Below, piece after piece: positions 1 to 4,789 of a stretch of DNA of 14,218 nucleotides; position 1 is the first letter of the stretch; every line of letters begins with the position of its first letter. A program made the translations under genes and the position numbers. Origin of the DNA: an uncultured Ileibacterium sp. (GTDB lineage Bacteria; Bacillota; Clostridia; Peptostreptococcales; Anaerovoracaceae); the NCBI GenBank assembly GCA_902488835.1, contig CABTXQ010000031.1, positions 1 to 14,218 of the forward strand. Reading direction: 5' to 3'. Below the pieces are notes generated by a model. That model made no database searches. It saw nothing but the letters and a program-made list of their open reading frames with translations, and was not told the origin of the DNA.

Positions 1-315
1 GGACAAAAGCAAAGACTTGCCATAGCAAGGGCAATCTACAAAACCCCTGACATCTATCTTTTTGATGACTCCTTCTCTGCTCTAGATTTTAAGACAGATC
101 GTGACCTAAGACACAAGCTTAAAGAAGTTTATCCTGATGCTACGATTATGGTAGTCGCACAAAGAGTAGGCTCGATCATGGATTCAGATCAAATTATTGT
201 TCTTGACAATGGAGAGATAGTTGGCCTTGGTAAGCACAATTACCTTCTCAAAACATGTGAGGTCTATAGGCAAATTGCCGGTTCTCAACTTAGCAAGGAG
301 GAACTGTATGGCTAG
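1..315 (+). CDS. ABC half-exporter, C-terminal end of the nucleotide-binding domain (5' partial)
   Basis: This is the last 104 residues of an ABC transporter ATP-binding/permease protein; the membrane domain and Walker A lie before the window. It opens within the signature motif (GQKQRLAIARA, residues 1-11 as seen). Walker B follows, ending in two aspartates (IYLFDD, residues 18-23), then the D-loop (SALD). The second aspartate stands where a catalytic glutamate is expected. The switch position reads VAQR (Q54 as seen) where a histidine is usual. Both changes are typical of the degenerate partner in heterodimeric Firmicute exporters such as the BmrC type. The stop overlaps the next gene's start by 8 nt (ATGGCTAG), so the two are almost certainly co-translated partners. 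The substrate cannot be told; drugs or lipids are usual for the family. The family call is secure. Confidence 0.93.
   Translation, partial: GQKQRLAIARAIYKTPDIYLFDDSFSALDFKTDRDLRHKLKEVYPDATIMVVAQRVGSIMDSDQIIVLDNGEIVGLGKHNYLLKTCEVYRQIAGSQLSKEELYG
295..301 (+). promoter_or_regulatory. Shine-Dalgarno site of the second ABC half-exporter
   Basis: AAGGAGG, 6 nt before the ATG at 308. It sits inside the end of the upstream gene and decides the start. The frame is open back to a possible start at 221, but that would add 29 residues overlapping the upstream coding sequence and has no such site. Confidence 0.85.
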
Positions 316-2101
316 GAAAGAAATGAAAAAGCCCCAGAATTTCAAAAAAACAATGGGTGAGTTGCTTACTTATATAAAAGAATATCTACCATTAATTATA
401 ATCTCCATAATAGCTTCGATTATTGCAACCATCCTACAAATCATAGGACCTGACAAATTAAAGCTGATTACAGATGAGATAACCAAGGGCCTTCCTAAAA
501 TGGTTGGTGGAAGGCCAATTATGTCAGCTATTGATATGGAAGCTGTAAAAAGCATATCTTTGATTCTTCTGATTTTCTATCTATCTTCGCTTGTATTAAA
601 CATGGTTCAATCCTTTATAATGGCGGAGGTAACTCAGAAGATATCAAGAAACCTTAGAGAAAATATCTCCAAAAAGATAAACAGACTTCCATTTAGCTTC
701 TACGATACGACAACCACAGGAGATATTCTGTCTAGGGTTACAAATGACGTGGATACCATAAGTCAAAGCTTAAATCAAGCCATAGGTACCCTTCTTACAA
801 GCATAATCATGCTGGGAGGTTCCTTTGTGATGATGCTGATAAACTCCTTTGCCCTAACCGTTACGACAGTTTTAAGCTCTCTTCTGGGATTTATCTTCAT
901 GGCTTTTATTATGAAAAAATCTCAGGTGTACTTTACGGAGCAGCAGAAAAATCTGGGGCAAATCAATGGGCAAATCGAAGAAGTCTACACAGGCCATGAC
1001 CTCGTAAAGGTCTACAATGCAGGAGAAAGAGTAATAAGTGAATTCGAAATAACTAATGATAAGCTTTATACCAGTGCTTGGAAGAGCCAATTCCTATCAG
1101 GTCTTATGATGCCTATAATGCAATTTTCAGGGAATTTCTCCTATGTAATGGTCTGTATAGTTGGTGGAGCCCTTGCCATAGAGGGGAAGATTTCTTTCGG
1201 TGTAATAGTTGCTTTTATGATTTACGTGAGGCTCTTCACCCAACCTCTCGCTCAAATCGCACAAGGTTTTAATACCTTGCAGAGGGCAGCTGCAGCAGGA
1301 GAAAGAATCTTCGAATTCTTAAATGAAAAGGAAGAAGAAAAAGAAGAAGGGAAAAAATCTATAGAAAGAGCCAGTGGTGAAGTTGAATTTAAAAATGTCA
1401 AATTCGGTTACAAGCGGGGTCGAACTATAATAAAGGACTTCAGCGTCAAGGTTAAGCCGGGTGAGAAGATCGCCATAGTAGGTCCAACCGGAGCAGGAAA
1501 GACAACGATAGTCAACCTCCTTATGAGATTTTATGAAATAAATAGCGGAGAAATCCTCCTAGATGGAATTAATACAAAAGACATTACCAGGAAGAATTTG
1601 AGAGATCAATTCTGTATGGTACTCCAAGACTCCTGGGTATTTGAGGGAAGCGTAAAGGAAAATATCACCTTCGCCCAAAGTGACATTGGAGATGCAGAAG
1701 TAATAGATGTATGTAAAAAAGTAAATCTCGACCACTTCATAAGAACCCTACCTAATGGCTATGACACGATCTTAAATGACAGGGAGACCCTATCCCAAGG
1801 ACAGCTGCAGTTACTTACCATTGCCCGTGCTATGGTAAGTAAGGCTCCAATACTGATCCTTGACGAGGCGACAAGCTCTGTAGACACGAGAACAGAAATC
1901 ATAGTTCAAGATGCAATGGATAAGCTCACAACTGGTAGAACCTCATTTGTAATAGCACATAGACTATCAACAATAAAAAATGCCGACCTGATACTCGTTA
2001 TGAGAGATGGAGATATAATAGAAAAAGGTAAGCACGAAGAACTGCTAGAAAAAGACGGCTTCTACGCTGACATTTACAATGCTCAATTTGAAAGAGAATA
2101 A
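308..2101 (+). CDS. ABC half-exporter, membrane plus nucleotide-binding domains (consensus catalytic subunit)
   Basis: A 597-residue half-transporter: an N-terminal six-helix exporter membrane domain (about residues 30-330) fused to a nucleotide-binding domain. Visible motifs are Walker A GPTGAGKT (392-399), signature LSQGQ (495-499), Walker B ILILDE with D519 and catalytic E520, and the switch histidine H551 (IAHR). The catalytic residues are intact, unlike the upstream partner. The signature departs from LSGGQ; this is the half-site that would face the partner's degenerate Walker B across the dimer, so both defects fall in one ATP site. Length is normal for the family. The start at ATG 308 is chosen for its SD and the 8-nt overlap with the upstream gene. 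It probably acts in the cytoplasmic membrane as an ATP-driven multidrug or lipid exporter of the BmrCD/LmrCD/TM287-288 type. The substrate is unknown. Confidence 0.93.
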   Translation: MARKEMKKPQNFKKTMGELLTYIKEYLPLIIISIIASIIATILQIIGPDKLKLITDEITKGLPKMVGGRPIMSAIDMEAVKSISLILLIFYLSSLVLNMVQSFIMAEVTQKISRNLRENISKKINRLPFSFYDTTTTGDILSRVTNDVDTISQSLNQAIGTLLTSIIMLGGSFVMMLINSFALTVTTVLSSLLGFIFMAFIMKKSQVYFTEQQKNLGQINGQIEEVYTGHDLVKVYNAGERVISEFEITNDKLYTSAWKSQFLSGLMMPIMQFSGNFSYVMVCIVGGALAIEGKISFGVIVAFMIYVRLFTQPLAQIAQGFNTLQRAAAAGERIFEFLNEKEEEKEEGKKSIERASGEVEFKNVKFGYKRGRTIIKDFSVKVKPGEKIAIVGPTGAGKTTIVNLLMRFYEINSGEILLDGINTKDITRKNLRDQFCMVLQDSWVFEGSVKENITFAQSDIGDAEVIDVCKKVNLDHFIRTLPNGYDTILNDRETLSQGQLQLLTIARAMVSKAPILILDEATSSVDTRTEIIVQDAMDKLTTGRTSFVIAHRLSTIKNADLILVMRDGDIIEKGKHEELLEKDGFYADIYNAQFERE

Positions 2102-2142
2102 AACTAGATTTTGCAAAATTACCATACTTGAGGTTTTAAATG

Positions 2143-2151
2143 TGCTAAAAT
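2143..2151 (+). promoter_or_regulatory. Extended -10 promoter of the SanA-like gene
   Basis: TGCTAAAAT fits the extended -10 pattern TGnTATAAT with one mismatch. No good -35 lies 16-18 bp upstream, which extended -10 promoters can tolerate. Transcription would be expected to start near 2157-2159, only 2-4 nt before the ATG at 2161. No other promoter is evident in this 59-bp gap. Confidence 0.5.
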
Positions 2152-2160
2152 AACGTGGTT

Positions 2161-2826
2161 ATGAGAAAGAAGACAAGAGTTTTATTTACAATGGTGATGA
2201 TTGCTATTCTAACTATAATGGCAATCAATTTATATATGCTAAATTATTCAAAGACATATATATTAGATGCGAAAGCGGCAGGAAGGGAGTATAAAAGTAA
2301 TCCACAAGACTGTGCCATTATACTTGGAGCATCGGTAAGAGCTGACGGAACACCTAGTGAAATTTTGAAGTTACGACTTGACAAGGGAATAGAGTTGTAT
2401 GAGAAAGGACTTGTTAAAAAGCTCCTTCTAACTGGGGATAACGGGAAAGTCGAGTATAATGAGGTCGAAGTGATGAAAAACTATGCTCTCTCAAAGGGCG
2501 TTTCAGGGGAAGACATATTCCTTGATCACGCAGGATTTTCAACCTATGAATCAATGTATAGAGCAAGACATATATTTAATGTTGATAAAGCTCTCATAAT
2601 CACGCAGAAATTTCATGAAATACGTTCGATTTACATAGGGAGAAAGCTTGGAATTGATGCCATTGGGGTATGTTCTGATGATGTCCGTAGAAAAAGCAAT
2701 AGAAGAGATATAATTAGAGAATTTTTTGCAAGACCTAAGGACTTCATCAAGATAATATTTAAGCCGGAACCGACATATCTTGGCGACACTATTGATATTA
2801 GAGGTAAAGGATATCTTTCATGGTAA
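2161..2826 (+). CDS. DUF218/SanA-YdcF family membrane-anchored protein
   Basis: A 221-residue protein of the DUF218 family (SanA, YdcF). One N-terminal transmembrane segment (about residues 7-28) is followed by an extracytoplasmic domain. It carries the family's landmarks: CAIILGASVRADG (51-63), LLLTGDNG (88-95), an acidic/amide-rich stretch around 97-104, and a QKFHEIRS motif (149-156). SanA in enteric bacteria affects envelope barrier function and vancomycin entry; the biochemical activity of the family is poorly defined, so no reaction is assigned. An in-frame stop at 2146 limits the start to GTG 2155 or ATG 2161. Neither has a Shine-Dalgarno site. I prefer ATG 2161 because the -10 element would place the RNA 5' end just before it. 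It stands between the ABC pair and a strong terminator and is probably transcribed alone, possibly also by read-through. Confidence 0.85.
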   Translation: MRKKTRVLFTMVMIAILTIMAINLYMLNYSKTYILDAKAAGREYKSNPQDCAIILGASVRADGTPSEILKLRLDKGIELYEKGLVKKLLLTGDNGKVEYNEVEVMKNYALSKGVSGEDIFLDHAGFSTYESMYRARHIFNVDKALIITQKFHEIRSIYIGRKLGIDAIGVCSDDVRRKSNRRDIIREFFARPKDFIKIIFKPEPTYLGDTIDIRGKGYLSW

Positions 2827-2835
2827 AAGCATAAT

Positions 2836-2870
2836 AAATGCGACAGAACACTCTGTCGCATTTTTTTATT
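2836..2870 (+). terminator. Intrinsic terminator, probably shared by convergent genes
   Basis: A perfect 12-bp stem (2836-2847 with 2852-2863) closes an ACAC loop and runs into seven T's (2861-2867). It lies 9 nt after the SanA-like stop. Read from the other strand, the same stem is followed by a weaker U-rich stretch (ATTTATTAT), 24 nt beyond the symporter stop codon, so it may also end the leftward transcript. Confidence 0.9.
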
Positions 2871-2887
2871 GAAATTAAATTATGAAT

Positions 2888-4345
2888 TTATGCCCTCTTT
2901 TTCTTCTTATTCTTATTAAATGCAGGGCCCTCATCAACAAGACCTGAATCGAGTCTATGGAAATAATCTTTAGTAGTAGATGCTACAACTCCACTCAATG
3001 CTATAAGAGCGATCAGGTTAGGAATTGCCATGAGAGCGTTGAATATATCGGCAGCCGTCCAGATAAATTCAAGAGTAAGGAAAGGAGCGGCAAATACAGC
3101 AATAATGTAAATATATCTATATACTTTTACAGCTTTCAGGCTTCCGCCAGTCAGATATTCCATACTTCTTTCGCCATAATAGTTCCAACCGAGGATAGTT
3201 GTGAAAGCAAATATTGTCAAGCATGTCATGAGTACTACGGCACCAACCTGCTGGCTCCAAGGTAGAGCAACACCAAATGCCCTTATTGTTACGTCTGCAC
3301 CGTCGAGACCTACATCATATGAACCTGTTAGTACAATGCTGAGCCCGGTCATCGTACAGATAACAATTGTGTCAAGGAAGGTACCTGTCATAGATACAAG
3401 TCCCTGTCTTGCCGGTTCCCTTGTCTGAGCAGCAGCTGCTGCTATAGGAGCACTACCAAGACCTGCCTCATTAGAGAAGATACCTCTTGCAACTCCCTTT
3501 TGCATTGCAACCATCATTGCACCGAGTGCGCCTCCACCCATGGCTTTGATTCCAAAAGCACTCTTAACAATAGTTACGATTGCTCCCGGAAGAGCATTTA
3601 TGTTATAGATAATCATTGCAGTTACAGTGACAACATAGAGCACCATCATCGATGGAACTAGGAATGAAGCAACAGATGCAATCCTCTGTATTCCACCTAT
3701 TATAATAAGTGCAACAAGTGTTGTTATAACAACTGCACAGATTATCGTGGTCCATGTATATTGACTTTTTCCAATTGTTAAAGCAATATTAGCGGCCTTA
3801 GGGTCAAACACGTTATTGATTGCCTGAGTGATACTGTTTACCTGTGTGATGGTTCCCGGACCAAATGCTGCAGCAATTGCGGCAAACAATGCAAATGCTT
3901 TAGCAAGAGGGATCCATTTCTTGCCAAGGCCGTTCTCTATATAATAGAAAGGTCCACCTATAGCATGTCCGTTGTCGTCCATAACACGATACTTTACAGC
4001 AAGAAGACCTTCTGCATACTTTGTCGCCATTCCGAATATAGCAGCAATTTCCATCCAAAAGAGTGCCCCGGGACCACCTGCAACAATTGCAGTTGCAACT
4101 CCTACAATATTACCTGTACCTACTGTAGCAGCAAGGGCAGTAGTAAGTGCCTGAAAACTTGACACCTCACCTTCTCCGCCGACTTCATTGTTGGTCATAT
4201 ACTTGAGTGCCTTTCCAAGCCTTCTGAACTGAAGGAAACCAAGTCTGAATGATAGTAGGATACCTACGCCGAATATTGCAACTATCATCGGAGTACCCCA
4301 TACAAATCCGTCGATTCGTATCAATGTCTCTGTAAATGCTTTCAT
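2888..4345 (-). CDS. AGCS family sodium:alanine/glycine symporter
   Basis: A 485-residue polytopic membrane protein of the alanine-or-glycine:cation symporter family (DagA/AlsT type), which imports small neutral amino acids with Na+ or H+. Visible motifs are GTGNIVG (residues 76-82), the following GGPGALFWMEIAA segment, and the family signature NEAGLGSAP (292-300). About ten or eleven hydrophobic helices fill the rest, as expected for a LeuT-like fold. The C-terminus is a short lysine-rich cytoplasmic tail (KNKKKKRA). The start at 4345 is chosen over the longer frame start at 4378 because a GGAGG lies 8 nt upstream and because the protein then begins MKAFTETL, close to family N-termini. It is monocistronic in this window, divergent from the Ca2+ ATPase and convergent with the SanA-like gene. 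Whether alanine, glycine or glutamine is preferred cannot be told. Confidence 0.95.
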   Translation of the reverse strand: MKAFTETLIRIDGFVWGTPMIVAIFGVGILLSFRLGFLQFRRLGKALKYMTNNEVGGEGEVSSFQALTTALAATVGTGNIVGVATAIVAGGPGALFWMEIAAIFGMATKYAEGLLAVKYRVMDDNGHAIGGPFYYIENGLGKKWIPLAKAFALFAAIAAAFGPGTITQVNSITQAINNVFDPKAANIALTIGKSQYTWTTIICAVVITTLVALIIIGGIQRIASVASFLVPSMMVLYVVTVTAMIIYNINALPGAIVTIVKSAFGIKAMGGGALGAMMVAMQKGVARGIFSNEAGLGSAPIAAAAAQTREPARQGLVSMTGTFLDTIVICTMTGLSIVLTGSYDVGLDGADVTIRAFGVALPWSQQVGAVVLMTCLTIFAFTTILGWNYYGERSMEYLTGGSLKAVKVYRYIYIIAVFAAPFLTLEFIWTAADIFNALMAIPNLIALIALSGVVASTTKDYFHRLDSGLVDEGPAFNKNKKKKRA

Positions 4346-4353
4346 AAATTCAA

Positions 4354-4358
4354 CCTCC
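4354..4358 (-). promoter_or_regulatory. Shine-Dalgarno site of the AGCS symporter
   Basis: GGAGG on the minus strand, 8 nt before the ATG at 4345. It decides this start; the more upstream in-frame ATG at 4378 would place the SD inside the coding region. Confidence 0.85.
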
Positions 4359-4399
4359 AAGTTATGTTCGGACCTCATTTAATGTTCAGAACAATTTCA

Positions 4400-4408
4400 A
4401 ATATAGCA
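4400..4408 (-). promoter_or_regulatory. Candidate extended -10 for the symporter
   Basis: On the minus strand this reads TGCTATATT, an extended -10 with one mismatch. The -35 position is only a T-run. Transcription would start near 4393, leaving a leader of about 50 nt. AGAACAATTT (4388-4397), one mismatch from the 10-bp element found further right, lies over the predicted start. Confidence 0.3.
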
Positions 4409-4440
4409 TTTAGTATATTTGAAAAAAGAATAAATTAAAT

Positions 4441-4478
4441 GACCGACTTGAGATTGCAATTATATTACAAAATCGGTC
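4441..4478 (-). other. Imperfect hairpin in the presumed symporter leader
   Basis: GACCGA at 4441-4446 pairs with TCGGTC at 4473-4478, and three further pairs form inside after a small internal loop. The apical loop is about 17 nt and contains ATTGCAAT. On the minus strand the stem is followed by a U-rich stretch (to about 4420), so an attenuator is conceivable if transcription begins at the farther candidate promoter. The large loop and broken U-tract make it weak. Confidence 0.3.
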
Positions 4479-4482
4479 TTAA

Positions 4483-4510
4483 TTTATAAATTGTACTGTT
4501 TCTAGTACAA
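4483..4510 (-). promoter_or_regulatory. Candidate upstream promoter of the symporter
   Basis: On the minus strand, -35 TTGTAC (4510-4505) and -10 TATAAA (4488-4483) are separated by 16 bp. The -10 is good and the -35 poor. The inverted repeat 4488-4513 overlaps both the -35 and the spacer, the layout expected for repression. Transcription from here would give a leader of about 130 nt containing the 4441-4478 hairpin. Confidence 0.35.
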
Positions 4511-4513
4511 TTT
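4488..4513. promoter_or_regulatory. 10-6-10 inverted repeat, likely operator
   Basis: AAATTGTACT (4488-4497) and its exact reverse complement AGTACAATTT (4504-4513) flank GTTTCT. It could bind a dimeric regulator. The stem is too A/T-rich and its T-run too short to be a convincing terminator. I could not match it to a named regulator box; the fit to the GlnR/TnrA, CodY and CopY/BlaI patterns is poor. Confidence 0.5.
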
Positions 4514-4567
4514 TACGCATTGAATTTAGTTTGTCAACAATAAAATCCAAGAAAACATTGTTAATAA

Positions 4568-4596
4568 TTTACAAAAGGTGGAAAAACCGTTATATT
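4568..4596 (+). promoter_or_regulatory. Distal sigma-A promoter of the Ca2+ ATPase operon
   Basis: -35 TTTACA (4568-4573), a 17-bp spacer and -10 TATATT (4591-4596); each hexamer has one mismatch to consensus. The predicted start is near 4603, leaving a leader of about 187 nt. The third AAATTGTACT element begins at 4607, just downstream of the predicted start. Confidence 0.5.
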
Positions 4597-4606
4597 CCAA
4601 GGGGAA

Positions 4607-4616
4607 AAATTGTACT
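4607..4616 (+). repeat. Third copy of the AAATTGTACT element
   Basis: Identical to the left arm of the inverted repeat at 4488-4513, about 110 bp downstream in the same orientation. It lies immediately after the predicted start of the distal ATPase promoter, where a bound repressor would block transcription. Confidence 0.45.
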
Positions 4617-4665
4617 AAAATCTGCACAAAAATATTAAAAAAACACAGTCAAGCAAATTTTGAAA

Positions 4666-4687
4666 AAAAGATTTGAAAAAGATTTGA
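4666..4687 (+). repeat. 11-bp perfect tandem repeat
   Basis: AAAAGATTTGA occurs twice head to tail (4666-4676 and 4677-4687), just upstream of the proximal promoter. The period is close to one helical turn and each unit carries an A-tract, so the segment may be curved or act as an UP-like element. It may also be chance in AT-rich DNA. Confidence 0.4.
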
Positions 4688-4704
4688 ATATGAGAGCGGA
4701 ATTC

Positions 4705-4733
4705 TTGTCATATATTTTTAAATTCTATATAAT
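4705..4733 (+). promoter_or_regulatory. Proximal sigma-A promoter of the Ca2+ ATPase operon
   Basis: -35 TTGTCA (4705-4710, one mismatch), a 17-bp spacer and a perfect -10 TATAAT (4728-4733). It is the best promoter in the window. Transcription should begin near 4740, giving a 5' leader of about 50 nt before the TTG start. Confidence 0.75.
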
Positions 4734-4765
4734 TAAATAAGTGTATTCAGAATGAAAGATATATT

Positions 4766-4777
4766 TTACCATGGTAA
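4766..4777. repeat. 12-bp perfect palindrome next to the ATPase SD
   Basis: TTACCATGGTAA reads the same on both strands and its last two bases are the first two of the SD (AAGGGGGA, 4776-4783). It could be a regulator half-turn site or a chance palindrome. No known box was matched. Confidence 0.3.
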
Positions 4778-4783
4778 GGGGGA
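4776..4783 (+). promoter_or_regulatory. Shine-Dalgarno site deciding the TTG start of the Ca2+ ATPase
   Basis: AAGGGGGA, 6 nt before TTG 4790. No in-frame ATG with an SD is available nearby, and the N-terminal sequence from this TTG fits the family length. Confidence 0.7.
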
Positions 4784-4789
4784 CATAGC

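Larger units (their letters stand above)
4346..4789. other. Divergent intergenic control region
   Basis: About 440 bp of very AT-rich sequence between the leftward symporter and the rightward Ca2+ ATPase. No gene longer than a 13-codon leader ORF is supported. It holds two rightward sigma-A-like promoters, weaker leftward candidates, a 10-bp element present three times, an 11-bp tandem repeat, an imperfect hairpin and a 12-bp palindrome over the ATPase SD. Each is listed separately. I looked for and did not find a recognisable glycine, Mn2+ (yybP-ykoY) or T-box leader. Confidence 0.7.

Noticed and set aside
221..307. Longer N-terminus for the second ABC gene
   Set aside because: It would overlap the upstream coding sequence by about 95 nt, has no SD, and ignores the AAGGAGG placed 6 nt before ATG 308.
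1..2101. The ABC pair as a horizontally acquired segment
   Set aside because: Codon choice looked slightly different by eye, but Arg and Ile codon preference match the rest. There are no flanking repeats, tRNA or mobility genes; a codon-usage calculation would be needed.
2108..2119. ATTTTGCAAAAT, a perfect 12-bp palindrome after the ABC genes
   Set aside because: It is A/T-rich with no loop or T-run, so it is not a terminator. As an operator it has no second copy or known match, and it may well be chance.
4379..4789. Glycine riboswitch for the symporter, or Mn2+ (yybP-ykoY) riboswitch for the P-type ATPase
   Set aside because: Both are known upstream of such genes, but the region is too AT-rich and lacks the conserved cores. 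An AAGGGGA at 4599-4605 resembles part of the Mn2+ element but has no surrounding helices and lies at the predicted transcription start.
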